64,000 nucleotides of DNA from Candidatus Methanoperedens nitratireducens. GTDB lineage: Archaea > Halobacteriota > Methanosarcinia > Methanosarcinales > Methanoperedenaceae. The number at the start of each line of letters is the position of its first letter. Position 1 is the stretch's first letter. Below, piece by piece: positions 15,774 through 24,605 of the stretch. The stretch is from positions 23,395-87,394 of the forward strand of contig NZ_FZMP01000203.1 of assembly GCF_900196725.1 (NCBI RefSeq). Reading direction: 5' to 3'. The notes under the pieces were generated by a model, which did not search any database, was not told the DNA's origin, and was given only the letters and a program-made list of their open reading frames with translations. The translations under genes were made by a program, and so were the position numbers.

Positions 15774-18700
15774 GCTTTGATTACTCCGAAGACTCACTTG
15801 TCGAACAGCCCGCTATCGAACTCTTTTCTGACCTCGGCTGGGAGGCTGCGAATTGTTTTTACGAGAAGTTCGGGGAAAAAAGCACACTTGGACGTGAAAC
15901 GACAGGTGAAGTTATTCTTGTGCTAAGATTGCGTGAAGCCCTGAAGCGTTTGAACCCCAGTCTGCCTCCTGAAGCAATTGAACTCGCCATCGAAGAACTC
16001 ACCCGCGACCGCAGCATCATGAGCCCGGCAAATGCCAACCGCGAGGTATATCGTTTGCTCAAGAACGGCGTGAAAGTCGCTTTCCGGGGCAAAGAAAATG
16101 AAGAGACCGTTGAGAACGTCCGGGTAATTGACTGGAATGAGCCTTCCAATAACGACTTCTTCCTTGCTTCGCAATTCTGGGTGTCGGGCGAGATGTACAA
16201 GCGCCGTGCTGACCTGGTTGGTTTTGTTAATGGTCTTCCGCTTGTCTTCATCGAACTCAAAGCCTCATATAAGAGGCTGGAACATGCTTTTAAGGGTAAT
16301 CTGCGTGATTACAAATCAAATATACCGCAGATCTTCTGGTATAATGGCTTCATTATTCTTTCAAACGGAAGCCAGAGCAAAATAGGCAGCATGACAGCAG
16401 AGTGGGAGCACTTCGCAGAATGGAAAAAGATAAACAGCGAAGGTGAAGAGGGTATTGTTTCACTGGATACAATGATCCGGGGAACATGCGAGCCAGCTCG
16501 TCTTCTTGATATTCTTGAAAATTTCATGCTATTCAACGAAGCTACAGGCGGTCTCGTAAAACTTGTTGCGAAAAACCACCAATATCTGGGTGTGAATAAT
16601 GCTACTGAGGCACTGAAGCAGATAGAAAAGAACAGGGGACGCCTCGGAGTCTTCTGGCACACACAGGGCAGCGGGAAAAGCTATTCCATGGTCTTCTTCT
16701 CCCAGAAAGTGCTGCGAAAAATTCCCGGTAATTTCACGTTCGTTATCGTGACCGACAGGCAGGATCTGGACAACCAGATTTACAAGAACTTTGCAGGCGC
16801 AGGCGCTGTGACTGAGGAGCAGGTGCAGGCGCTGAGCGGGGAACACCTGAAACAGCTATTGCGTGAAGACCACCGCTATATCTTCACTCTTATCCAGAAG
16901 TTCCATAAAAAGAAGGGCGAAACCTATCCCATGCTTTCAGCCCGCAAGGATATCATCGTTATCACGGACGAGGCGCATCGAAGCCAGTACGATGCCCTTG
17001 CCCTGAACATGCGAAATGCCCTGCCCAACGCTGCATTCATCGCCTTCACAGGCACGCCTCTCATTTTCGGTGAAGAAAAGACAAAAGAGGTTTTCGGGGA
17101 TTATGTCAGCATCTACAACTTCAAACAGTCTGTAGATGATGGCGCCACTGTTCCGCTTTATTATGAAAATCGCATCCCAGAGCTTCAACTGACCAACAAG
17201 GAATTGAATGAAGACCTCCAGCGCCTCATCGACGAGGCAGAACTGGATGAAGAGCAGGAGAAAAAGCTTGAGCGAGAGTTCGCGCGTGAATACCACCTGA
17301 TTACGAGGGACGACAGGCTGGATAAGATAGCCAGGGACATTGTCGCTCATTTCATGGGACGCGGGCAATTTGGGAAGGCAATGGTCGTCTCCATCGATAA
17401 AGCAACTGCCTTAAGGATGCACGATAAGGTTCAGAAGTATTGGAAAAAATACTTGAATGACCTGCAGGCTAAGCTGGTAAAATGCGATAAATTTGAGAAG
17501 CAGGAACTTGAAGAGAAAATCAAATTCATGGACGAGACCGATATGGCCGTCGTGGTGTCCCAGTCGCAAAATGAGATTGAAGACTTTAAGAAAAAGGGTC
17601 TGGACATAGCTCAGCATCGCAAGAGAATTGTAAAAGAGGACCTCGACACGAAATTCAAGGACCCGGATGACCCGTTCCGCATCGTATTCGTTTGCGCCAT
17701 GTGGATGACTGGCTTTGATGTACCATCCTGTTCCACCATCTACCTTGACAAACCAATGCGCAACCACACACTCATGCAGACCATAGCGCGTGCGAACCGG
17801 GTGTTCAGGGATAAATTAAATGGCCTGGTAGTGGATTACGTCGGCGTGTTCAGGAACCTGCAAAAAGCACTGGCAATCTACGGCTCTGGCGCAGGAGGGG
17901 GAATAAAAGAAGGCGATACTCCGGTAAAGGACAAGAGCGTGCTTGTTGAGCTGCTAAAGCAGTCGATCGAGGATGCCACAGCATTTTGCACAGAACGAAG
18001 TATCGACCTCTCGAAGATACAGGCTGCCCAGGGCTTTGAGCGTGTTAAGTTGATGGATGACGCGATCAATGCAATATTGACCAGCGATGATTCAAAGGCG
18101 AAGTATCTGTCTATGGCAGGAAACGTGGTCAGAATATACAGGGCTATCCTCCCAGACCCGGCAGCAAACGAGTTCGGCTTAATGCAAATGCTCCTGGCTA
18201 AAATTGCAGAAACGATTCGCTCACTGGCGCCGGAAACTGACATTTCCGAGATTATGGATTCGGTCGAAAATCTGCTTGATAAATCCATCGCCACTGAGGG
18301 ATATGTTATCCGGGAAAGCTCTGATGAGTATCGCCCTGTGGATTTGAGCCGGATTGACTTTGAGGCATTAAAAGCGAAATTTGAGAACAGCCGCAAGCGG
18401 ATTGAGGCAGAAAAACTCAGAGGCGCCATCAATCGCAAACTGGTCCAGATGGTCAGCTTAAACAAAAACCGGGTGGATTACCTGGAGAAATTCCAGAAAC
18501 TGATAGATGAATACAATTCAGGCTCCTATAATGTAGAAACGTTCTTCACCAAACTTGTGGAATTCGCCAAGGGACTCAATGCAGAAGAAAAGAGAGGAAT
18601 TGCGGAGAATCTTACCGAGGAAGAACTGGCAATATTCGACCTGCTCACAAAACCGGAGATGACACTGAGCAAGAAGGAGGAGCAAGAGGTCAAGAAGGTG

Positions 18701-18925
18701 GCGCATGATCTTCTGGAGACACTTAAAAAGGAAAAACTTGTTCTTGATTGGCGTAAACGCCAGCAATCAAGGGCAGCTGTAAGGCTGTCTATCGAAGAGA
18801 TTCTGGACCGCCTGCCGCGAAGCTATATACCTGAATTATATCAGCATAAGTGCGATGTGGTGTATCAACACATATATGATTCTTATTTTGGGCAGGGGCA
18901 GAGTATTTATTCGCCAGCGGTTTGA
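15770..18925 (+). CDS. hsdR: Type I restriction-modification system, restriction/translocase subunit
   Basis: The 1051-residue motor and nuclease subunit. The N-terminal PD-(D/E)xK nuclease is visible as RRADLVGFVNGLPLVFIELK (about 145-165). The SF2 helicase part has Walker A WHTQGSGKSYSM (about 297), the DEAH-type box VITDEAHRSQYD (about 398), TGTPL, and the downstream motifs GFDVPSCSTIYLDKP and TIARANR (about 650-685). The C-terminal helical region (about 900-1020) should bind the methyltransferase. It begins with an ATGA overlap to fic. All motifs are intact, so the system could be active in restriction. Confidence 0.96.
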   Translation: MSFDYSEDSLVEQPAIELFSDLGWEAANCFYEKFGEKSTLGRETTGEVILVLRLREALKRLNPSLPPEAIELAIEELTRDRSIMSPANANREVYRLLKNGVKVAFRGKENEETVENVRVIDWNEPSNNDFFLASQFWVSGEMYKRRADLVGFVNGLPLVFIELKASYKRLEHAFKGNLRDYKSNIPQIFWYNGFIILSNGSQSKIGSMTAEWEHFAEWKKINSEGEEGIVSLDTMIRGTCEPARLLDILENFMLFNEATGGLVKLVAKNHQYLGVNNATEALKQIEKNRGRLGVFWHTQGSGKSYSMVFFSQKVLRKIPGNFTFVIVTDRQDLDNQIYKNFAGAGAVTEEQVQALSGEHLKQLLREDHRYIFTLIQKFHKKKGETYPMLSARKDIIVITDEAHRSQYDALALNMRNALPNAAFIAFTGTPLIFGEEKTKEVFGDYVSIYNFKQSVDDGATVPLYYENRIPELQLTNKELNEDLQRLIDEAELDEEQEKKLEREFAREYHLITRDDRLDKIARDIVAHFMGRGQFGKAMVVSIDKATALRMHDKVQKYWKKYLNDLQAKLVKCDKFEKQELEEKIKFMDETDMAVVVSQSQNEIEDFKKKGLDIAQHRKRIVKEDLDTKFKDPDDPFRIVFVCAMWMTGFDVPSCSTIYLDKPMRNHTLMQTIARANRVFRDKLNGLVVDYVGVFRNLQKALAIYGSGAGGGIKEGDTPVKDKSVLVELLKQSIEDATAFCTERSIDLSKIQAAQGFERVKLMDDAINAILTSDDSKAKYLSMAGNVVRIYRAILPDPAANEFGLMQMLLAKIAETIRSLAPETDISEIMDSVENLLDKSIATEGYVIRESSDEYRPVDLSRIDFEALKAKFENSRKRIEAEKLRGAINRKLVQMVSLNKNRVDYLEKFQKLIDEYNSGSYNVETFFTKLVEFAKGLNAEEKRGIAENLTEEELAIFDLLTKPEMTLSKKEEQEVKKVAHDLLETLKKEKLVLDWRKRQQSRAAVRLSIEEILDRLPRSYIPELYQHKCDVVYQHIYDSYFGQGQSIYSPAV

Positions 18926-19030
18926 ACTACGAAAGGTAAAGATATCAAATGAGTTTGTTCGTTGGGTCCATCGATATTGCATTTTAGTAAATGTTCTTCA
19001 CATCGTTTCCACTTATACATTTTCCGGTCG

Positions 19031-19588
19031 TTATCCCCTTAACATCTTCATGAAATCATGCTTGGTCACAACACCCACAACTTTCCCTTTCTCAAGCACG
19101 AGCACGGCAGGATTCTCCTCAAGTATCCTTGACACTGTATTCATATCTGTCGTCGGGGATACGGTCGGGAATGAGTCGCCCATGATGTTACGCACAAGGA
19201 AATGCGATACCTTTTTTATATCCTGATCTGTCATCGAGTGCACGATCTGGTCGGTAGAGATGCTGCCCACCGGGACTCCACTGTCGATGACAGGCATCTG
19301 GGAAAAGCCGTGCTCTTCCATGATCCTTGCAGCTTCCTCTATCGAACTATCCGAGCTTGTATGTATGACGGGGGCATGCATTATATTAATAACGTCTATC
19401 TTCTCCTTTCTTGCAGCATCAAAGGCATTGAATATCTTACGCAGCGTGGAGAGCCTGGGATCAACATCTCCTGCCTCGATGCGCGCTATCAGCGGCTGGC
19501 TTACCCCGGCGCGGGAAGCGAGTTCATGCTGGGTAAGATGCAAATCTGTCCGGAGCTTTTTTAAATCAGCTGGTGTAGGGAGAAACAT
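19031..19588 (-). CDS. HTH-CBS transcriptional regulator (archaeal)
   Basis: A 185-residue protein with an N-terminal Xre-type helix-turn-helix (about 8-60, LTQHELASRAGVSQPLIARI) and two CBS motifs (about 68-122 and 128-183, each ending in the VGxxSxxD/VGVVTKHD pattern). CBS pairs usually bind adenine nucleotides, so this is probably an energy- or nucleotide-sensing repressor. The gene is divergent from the L10e gene, with 180 bp between them containing an AT-rich region (19589-19650) that may hold its own operator. Confidence 0.88.
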   Translation of the reverse strand: MFLPTPADLKKLRTDLHLTQHELASRAGVSQPLIARIEAGDVDPRLSTLRKIFNAFDAARKEKIDVINIMHAPVIHTSSDSSIEEAARIMEEHGFSQMPVIDSGVPVGSISTDQIVHSMTDQDIKKVSHFLVRNIMGDSFPTVSPTTDMNTVSRILEENPAVLVLEKGKVVGVVTKHDFMKMLRG

Positions 19589-19730
19589 TATATTACTGTG
19601 AGTAATAAGATATATATTAATATTTCGGTTGGATATATTATTTTGTAAATTCTTAACTTCCCGCCATCGCTTCCAGTTTCAATAAAGCTTATATGCTTGG
19701 AAGTAATCTGAGTTGAAACCGCGTAATACA

Positions 19731-19738
19731 TTTTTATA
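19731..19738 (+). promoter_or_regulatory. TATA box of the L10e gene
   Basis: TTTTTATA lies 31 nt before the start codon at 19769, and CGGAGG (19755-19760) is the ribosome binding site. The transcript would have a leader of only a few bases, mostly the Shine-Dalgarno element. Confidence 0.55.
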
Positions 19739-19768
19739 CGCATATCCAGATTATCGGAGGATTATCCA

Positions 19769-20290
19769 ATGGCAAGAAAACCAGGAAGAATGTACAGGAA
19801 CATCACCCAGCGCTCATATACCAGACGGGAGTACATGGGCGGTGTGCCTGGAAGCAAGATCGTAACATTTGACATTGGGAACTTAAAAGATGAGTTCCCT
19901 GTAGAAATATCCGTCGTAGCTAAAGAAGCGTGCCAGATACGGCACAGCGCTCTTGAAGCTGCACGCATCGCCGCGAACAGGCCGCTGCTTGAAGGCGTCG
20001 GACCTAACAGCTACCACTTGAAGATAAGGGTCTTTCCGCATGAGGTTCTCAGGGAGAACAAACAGGCGACCGGGGCAGGAGCAGACCGTGTATCACAGGG
20101 AATGCGCCAGGCTTTCGGAAAGGCTGTGGGCACTGCTGCCAGGGTAAAGGCAGGTCAAAAGCTCATGACATTATCCATACATCCGGCAAGCTTTATTGCG
20201 GCAAAAAAAGCACTGGTCTCAGCAGGACATAAACTGCCGACACCGATCAGACTGGTCGTCGAAAAGGGCCAGGAACTGGTTTTAACTTAA
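19769..20290 (+). CDS. rpl10e: 50S ribosomal protein L10e (uL16 family)
   Basis: The 173-residue protein is full length for archaeal L10e. It opens [20 protein letters not shown] and contains the conserved [20 protein letters not shown] and [20 protein letters not shown] blocks that mark the tRNA/peptidyl-transferase-facing loop. L10e is an essential component of the large subunit near the A-site tRNA, homologous to bacterial L16. It is followed after only 4 bp by the aIF2-beta gene, a translation-linked pair. It is strong evidence that the DNA is archaeal. Confidence 0.97.
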   Translation: MARKPGRMYRNITQRSYTRREYMGGVPGSKIVTFDIGNLKDEFPVEISVVAKEACQIRHSALEAARIAANRPLLEGVGPNSYHLKIRVFPHEVLRENKQATGAGADRVSQGMRQAFGKAVGTAARVKAGQKLMTLSIHPASFIAAKKALVSAGHKLPTPIRLVVEKGQELVLT

Positions 20291-20294
20291 ACTC

Positions 20295-20930
20295 ATGAAC
20301 GATTATCTTGCAGATCTTGACAGGGCACTTTCCAAGCTGCCTGAAATAAAAGGCTCAGGGGAGCGTTTTGTAGTTCCTGAGCCCAGGCTGCTTACCGAAG
20401 GAAAGACGACGGTACTTGAGAACTTCGCTGCCATAGCAGATAAATTGAACCGCGAACCTGAGCATGTATTTAAATTCCTGCTCAGGGAACTGGGTACAGC
20501 CGGTAAACTAGAAGGTTCAAGGGCGGTATTCCATGGCAAATTCACATCAGGCGTTATTTCGGAGCTTATCGATGCGTATATCCAGGAATACGTAACATGC
20601 TCCGAATGCGGGCGTCCGGATACGCACCTGATCAAGGTTGACAGGATTTTGACGTTGCGATGCGATGCATGCGGTGCCCACAGACCGGTCACAAAACGGC
20701 AAGCGGGCGTTATCATAAAGGAAGAAGCGCTGAAAGAAGGCGAAACCTACGATATAATGATAGCTGCTGTCGGAAGGAAAGGGGACGGCATCGCCAAAAA
20801 GGATAAATATACTATTTATGTGCCGGGTGTTGTTAAAGGGGATTCTGTCAAAATAAAAATTAAAAAGATTACAGGGAATCTCGCTTTTGCCGAACTTATT
20901 GAAAAGAAGGTTATTGAAAAGAAAGCTTGA
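20295..20930 (+). CDS. Translation initiation factor aIF2 subunit beta with C-terminal TRAM domain
   Basis: The first 140 residues of this 211-residue protein are aIF2-beta: an N-terminal helix, the [15 protein letters not shown] fold, and a zinc ribbon with [11 protein letters not shown] and [10 protein letters not shown]. The last 60 residues ([20 protein letters not shown] and [20 protein letters not shown]) form a TRAM RNA-binding domain, a fusion I recall from Methanosarcina-type euryarchaea. With aIF2-alpha and aIF2-gamma it delivers initiator tRNA to the small subunit. The gene starts 4 bp after the L10e stop. The fusion supports a methanosarcinal host. Confidence 0.92.
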   Translation: MNDYLADLDRALSKLPEIKGSGERFVVPEPRLLTEGKTTVLENFAAIADKLNREPEHVFKFLLRELGTAGKLEGSRAVFHGKFTSGVISELIDAYIQEYVTCSECGRPDTHLIKVDRILTLRCDACGAHRPVTKRQAGVIIKEEALKEGETYDIMIAAVGRKGDGIAKKDKYTIYVPGVVKGDSVKIKIKKITGNLAFAELIEKKVIEKKA

Positions 20931-20934
20931 TGTA

Positions 20935-21534
20935 TTATTTAATTCCGGTTTCCTGTTCAAACCACGCCGGGTAATGTTCCTCCGCCCATTTTTCATCCAC
21001 CGTCCCGAAAATGATACCGTGCAGGGATTCACTGTTATACAGCGCGAATGTGATGTGACCTGCAAGCAGCAATATGGAAAGTATCGCCAGCGAGTCATGG
21101 GCAAGGAAATTCAATTCCACAAAATTTACGCTGAACAACGACTTCATCCAGACCACAAAACCCGAAAAGGAGAGACCTGCTATCAGCAGCAGCATCACTA
21201 TGAAATTTACCTTCTGCCCGCCGTTGAATTTTCCGGTAGCTGCGGTTTTTCTGTTCTTTAAGAGTTCGACGAACCAATTTAGGTCATCGCCTGTCCACGA
21301 AATCAGCTCTTTTATATCTATGCGGGTCAGGGAACTTCCGGCGATATAAATCATGACCGGCAGTAGAATAAAAGGCAGTGAAGCATAGAGATGTATCCTT
21401 CTTATTAATGGGTCGCCAAGAAGCGATTTTGGGGTCAGGAAAAGCTGGATGCCTGTTGCCAGGAGCCAGATAAAGATAACAGCATGGGACCAGTGCAAAA
21501 CCCTTGCCGAAGCATCAAATCTTGGCAGTCTCAC
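20935..21534 (-). CDS. Membrane cytochrome b (formate dehydrogenase gamma / b561-like)
   Basis: I use GTG 21534 (RLPRFDASARVLHWSHAVIF), which overlaps the stop of the upstream molybdoenzyme (GTGA), rather than a longer in-frame start. The 199-residue product has about four membrane spans (near 15-35, 50-70, 110-135 and 145-165) and His residues in the first, second and fourth spans (LHWSHAV, RRIHLYASLPF, LAGHITFAL) suited to two b-type haems. Such subunits pass electrons between the quinone pool and an extracytoplasmic enzyme. The coupled molybdoenzyme gene makes it the likely membrane partner. Confidence 0.8.
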   Translation of the reverse strand: MRLPRFDASARVLHWSHAVIFIWLLATGIQLFLTPKSLLGDPLIRRIHLYASLPFILLPVMIYIAGSSLTRIDIKELISWTGDDLNWFVELLKNRKTAATGKFNGGQKVNFIVMLLLIAGLSFSGFVVWMKSLFSVNFVELNFLAHDSLAILSILLLAGHITFALYNSESLHGIIFGTVDEKWAEEHYPAWFEQETGIK

Positions 21535-22196
21535 GGATACGTCACTCCGTCCATCTTGTATCCAAGAGCCTCCCAGTAACCCACCTCCTGCGCTGCCGTG
21601 AGCGTGATCCGGTTGACCCATTTCACGCTCTTGTATCCGAACATCCTGGGCATCACCAGTCGCAGCGGCATTCCCTGTTCTCCGGGCAAAGGTTCATCGT
21701 TCAGCATGTAAGCCAGCATGACCTCAGGCTCAAGCGCCTCTTTTATGGTGAGGCTGTCCGTGTATATGCCGCTTGCCGAATGGAACGATACAGCAGTAGC
21801 TTCAGGCTTGAGCCCTGCCATATCGAAAAGAGTTCTTAACCGCAAGCCTTTCCATTTTACTTTATCCACAGACCAGCCTTCCACGCAGTGAAAATCAGAT
21901 ATCTGTTCTTCGCTTTTAAGTTCCAGGAGTTCTTTATAGTAGATAGTAAGAGGTTTGTCTACGAGCCCGTCTATTGCCAGTTTCCATGTATCAGGGTCAA
22001 AAGAAGGTGTCTGTTCAACACTTCTTATCCGGAATCTGTTGATTGTTCTTATCGCCTTCTCTTTGATTATGCTGATTCCTGCAAGTATTATACCCAGAAA
22101 AATGCCGAGCCATATCAGGAATTTTCTGCGGCTGATACGCTTCAAGACTGACCTGGATTCTTTCTCCTTGTTCACTTGATATTCCCCCAGTTCCAA
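21531..22196 (-). CDS. Sulfite-oxidase-fold molybdopterin oxidoreductase (MsrP/YedY-like), exported
   Basis: A 221-residue protein with an N-terminal twin-arginine-type segment (ISRRKFLIWLGIFLGIILAG) that can act as a Tat signal or anchor. The molybdenum ligand Cys is in the conserved DFHCVEGWSVDKVKWKG block (about residue 103), followed by GMPLRLVMPRMFGYKSVKWV (about 176-195). The fold is that of sulfite oxidase and YedY. In bacteria YedY/MsrP with a membrane haem protein repairs oxidised methionine outside the membrane; other members oxidise sulfite. The downstream cytochrome b, translationally coupled, would be the electron partner. The substrate is undetermined. Confidence 0.85.
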   Translation of the reverse strand: MELGEYQVNKEKESRSVLKRISRRKFLIWLGIFLGIILAGISIIKEKAIRTINRFRIRSVEQTPSFDPDTWKLAIDGLVDKPLTIYYKELLELKSEEQISDFHCVEGWSVDKVKWKGLRLRTLFDMAGLKPEATAVSFHSASGIYTDSLTIKEALEPEVMLAYMLNDEPLPGEQGMPLRLVMPRMFGYKSVKWVNRITLTAAQEVGYWEALGYKMDGVTYP

Positions 22197-22283
22197 GATA
22201 GCATCTAAAAGGTAAATACCTGACTGTTGATGAAAAATTATTAACGCAATCCCTATATCCCATTTGATCCATTAGCTCCTCTC

Positions 22284-23489
22284 ATGCTCGTGAACGCCGA
22301 CCTCCACATCCATTCAAAATACAGCATGGCGACATCCCCCAAGATGGACCTGCACACGCTTGCCGCAGAGTCCGGGAAGAAAGGGATCCAGCTTGTGGCC
22401 ACCGGAGACTGCCTGCACCCTAAGTGGCTTGCTGAGATAAAGAAATTAAAAGAAGAGAACGGGGTTTTCAGGCTAAATGAGGCATTCTTTGTCCTCACTG
22501 CCGAGGTCGAGGACATGAACCAGGTGCATCATCTCCTCATCATCCCTTCCGTATCCAAGGCTGAAGAACTGTACGAACTCATGAGACCGAGGTCGAACAG
22601 TATCGACTCCGACGGCAGGCCGAACGTGAGAATGAACGGCGCCGAGATCGCACAGGCTGCAAAGGATGCGGGTGCGCTCATCGGTCCTGCGCATGCGTTC
22701 ACGCCATGGACAGCGATGTACGCGTATCACAACTCGCTGAAAGACTGCTACGGGGACATGGCTGATTATATTTATCTTATCGAGCTTGGCCTGAGCGCTG
22801 ATACATCGTACGCTGACAGGATTTCGGAGCTTCGCTGCCTCACTTTCCTCACAAACTCCGATGCCCATTCCCCCTACGTGAATAAACTGGCGCGCGAGTT
22901 CAACCGCTTTGAGATGGAGAGCATCAGTTTTGATGAATTGAAGATGGCGATAATACGCGAAAAAGGAAGAAAGCCAGTTCTCAATGTTGGTCTGCCTCCG
23001 GAAGAGGGAAAATATAACGAGAGCGCATGCATCCGGTGCTTCAAGCATTACACATTGCGGGAGAGCATTATCAAGAACTGGACATGCTCCTGCGGCGGGA
23101 TGATAAAAAAGGGCGTAAAGGACAGGGTCAATGAGCTTGCAATGTATGATAAGCCGCAGCATCCGCCGCATAGACCGCCTTATCTTCACCTGATACCGTT
23201 ATCCGAAATAATTGCTATGGCTCTGGGGATAGGGACGAATACGAAGGGTGTGAAGAAGATATGGGATGCGCTGATAGAGCAATACGGCTCCGAGGTAACG
23301 GTGCTGGTCGATGCCAATGTTAAGGATTCGGGGGTGGATGAGCGCGTTATCAATGCGATAGCGGCTTTCAGGGAAGGGAGGGTGAAAGTGCATCCGGGCG
23401 GCGGGGGGCAGTATGGGAAGATTGAGCTATCGGAGGCTGAGTCGGTTCCTGACAGACCTGAACCTCAGAGGTCTTTGTTTGATTATTGA
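22284..23489 (+). CDS. Endonuclease Q-like PHP-domain DNA repair nuclease with PCNA-binding tail
   Basis: The 401-residue protein matches the EndoQ family of archaea. The N-terminal PHP domain shows metal ligands in NADLHIHSKYSMATS, TGDCLHP, AEVEDMNQVHHLL, GPAHAFTPW and NSDAHSPY. A zinc finger follows near 255-280 (CIRCFKHYTL, then WTCSCGGMI). The extreme C-terminus QRSLFDY fits the PIP-box consensus Qxx(hydrophobic)xx(aromatic), so it can bind PCNA. EndoQ cuts DNA 5' of deaminated bases such as hypoxanthine and uracil. The gene stands alone, divergent from the molybdoenzyme pair. Confidence 0.88.
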   Translation: MLVNADLHIHSKYSMATSPKMDLHTLAAESGKKGIQLVATGDCLHPKWLAEIKKLKEENGVFRLNEAFFVLTAEVEDMNQVHHLLIIPSVSKAEELYELMRPRSNSIDSDGRPNVRMNGAEIAQAAKDAGALIGPAHAFTPWTAMYAYHNSLKDCYGDMADYIYLIELGLSADTSYADRISELRCLTFLTNSDAHSPYVNKLAREFNRFEMESISFDELKMAIIREKGRKPVLNVGLPPEEGKYNESACIRCFKHYTLRESIIKNWTCSCGGMIKKGVKDRVNELAMYDKPQHPPHRPPYLHLIPLSEIIAMALGIGTNTKGVKKIWDALIEQYGSEVTVLVDANVKDSGVDERVINAIAAFREGRVKVHPGGGGQYGKIELSEAESVPDRPEPQRSLFDY

Positions 23490-23607
23490 AATTAGCTGCA
23501 AATAATTCTTAAAAATTTTAAAAGTGCCAAGAAAAGAAATTATTGCAAGTTATTTTAAAAGACTTCTCAATCATATTTTTATATGTACATATCGTAAAGA
23601 TAACAAT

Positions 23608-23799
23608 ATGATAGATATAGAAACCGAGGTAAAGGATATAAAGCGATATGTAATCGAGATTTCTAAAAAAGTTGATGAGCTTTTATACGAAAAAGAAATC
23701 ATTTCGATGATGAAGCTTGCTGAAAAGTCTTTATCAGGTTTTTTTGAGAATGAGCCGGATATTTATAAATTAGAGGATTTAAAGGTCAGATATAAATGA
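23608..23799 (+). CDS. Antitoxin of a MazF-type pair
   Basis: I choose ATG 23608, which lies about 28 nt after TTTTTATATG (23576-23585), implying a leaderless mRNA. The 63-residue product is mostly helical and acidic (IETEVKDIKRYVIEISKKVD, then FFENEPDIYKLEDLKVRYK). It overlaps the toxin start by 4 nt (ATGA). The family is not recognised, but the size, charge and coupling fit an antitoxin. Confidence 0.7.
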   Translation: MIDIETEVKDIKRYVIEISKKVDELLYEKEIISMMKLAEKSLSGFFENEPDIYKLEDLKVRYK

Positions 23800-24125
23800 A
23801 AGGAAAAATAGTGCTTGTGCCTTTTCCGTTTACTGACTTAACTGCTGCAAAGCTCAGACCAGCTTTAGTGCTATACGACGGCGACAAGGATGCAATCATG
23901 GCATTTATTTCCTCAAAACTACCATCAGAACCTTCTATGGTAGATGTTTTAATAACAAAGAATCATTCTGCTTTTAAAAACGCAGGATTGAAAGTGGATT
24001 CAGTTATAAAGCTTGATAAAATCGCAACTGTACTGAAAGATTTAATTGTGGGCGAGATTGGGGAACTTGATCAGGAATTAAGGAGAGAAGTAAATCAAAA
24101 AATAAAAAAAGTATTGGAGATATAG
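23796..24125 (+). CDS. MazF/PemK-family mRNA interferase toxin
   Basis: A 109-residue protein with the family opening GKIVLVPFPFTDLTAAKLRP, then ALVLYDGDKDAIMAFISSKL and later SVIKLDKIATVLKDLIVGEI, which together are the MazF/PemK beta-barrel pattern. These toxins cut mRNA at short sequences. The start overlaps the antitoxin stop (ATGA). Length is standard and the residues before the first strand turn are conserved, so it should be functional. Confidence 0.88.
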   Translation: MKGKIVLVPFPFTDLTAAKLRPALVLYDGDKDAIMAFISSKLPSEPSMVDVLITKNHSAFKNAGLKVDSVIKLDKIATVLKDLIVGEIGELDQELRREVNQKIKKVLEI

Positions 24126-24372
24126 TAAATTCGCAAATCCAGTATTATTTGCGAGTCCTGTATGTACCGGTTTCATCATTGTTTCTTGTTAAACTCGTAT
24201 TTTGCGCCTTAGTATGAAAAACGCTACGACGCAGGACACGGATGACACGGATCAGACGGATGTTCACGGATACGAAATCAGCGCGCATCCGTGCTATCCA
24301 TGTTTTATCGTAATGTTTCTTTAACCGATTACGTATGGATCTTTGTGATATCTAATTGTTTTCGCAAATTAC
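24126..24372. repeat. Non-coding stretch with ACACGGATGA-type inverted repeat
   Basis: The stretch holds GGACACGGATGACACGGATC (24234-24253) facing its partial complement GCGCATCCGTGCTATCCATG (24283-24302), a hairpin of the same type as 12962-13041. No gene or tRNA is visible. It separates the MazF pair from an AbrB-type gene on the other strand. Confidence 0.6.
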
Positions 24373-24540
24373 CTATAGTTTCTCTTCCGAGTGCTTTCTT
24401 ATCAATATCCCTTTGTTGCAGAGCGTTTCTTCAATTTCCACAAAGTCCTTAAGATTGAATTTTTCTATTAGCTCTCTGGGAAGCGTTATCTTACCATCGG
24501 AAGTGATCGGGCTGATGATTGTTTCTCCCATGAAGCCCAT
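24373..24540 (-). CDS. SpoVT/AbrB-domain protein (orphan antitoxin or regulator)
   Basis: The domain begins at MGFMGETIISPITSDGKITL (ATG 24540; ATG 24531 is also possible), followed by PRELIEKFNLKDFVEIEETL. This is the swapped-hairpin AbrB/MazE DNA-binding fold. A longer in-frame start at 24606 would add 22 residues that do not look conserved. No toxin gene lies next to it on the same strand, so it may be an orphan antitoxin or a small transcription regulator. It overlaps nothing if the shorter start is used. Confidence 0.65.
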   Translation of the reverse strand: MGFMGETIISPITSDGKITLPRELIEKFNLKDFVEIEETLCNKGILIRKHSEEKL

Positions 24541-24605
24541 ATTTAATTCTAAAGGTAGATAAGTATTTTTGGTGATTCTGCCGGGATGGTTAATATTTAA
24601 GAACA

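Noticed and set aside
8953..18925. The restriction region as an island integrated at tRNA-Thr
   Set aside because: No repeat of the tRNA 3' end was found at the far end of the region and no integrase gene is present.
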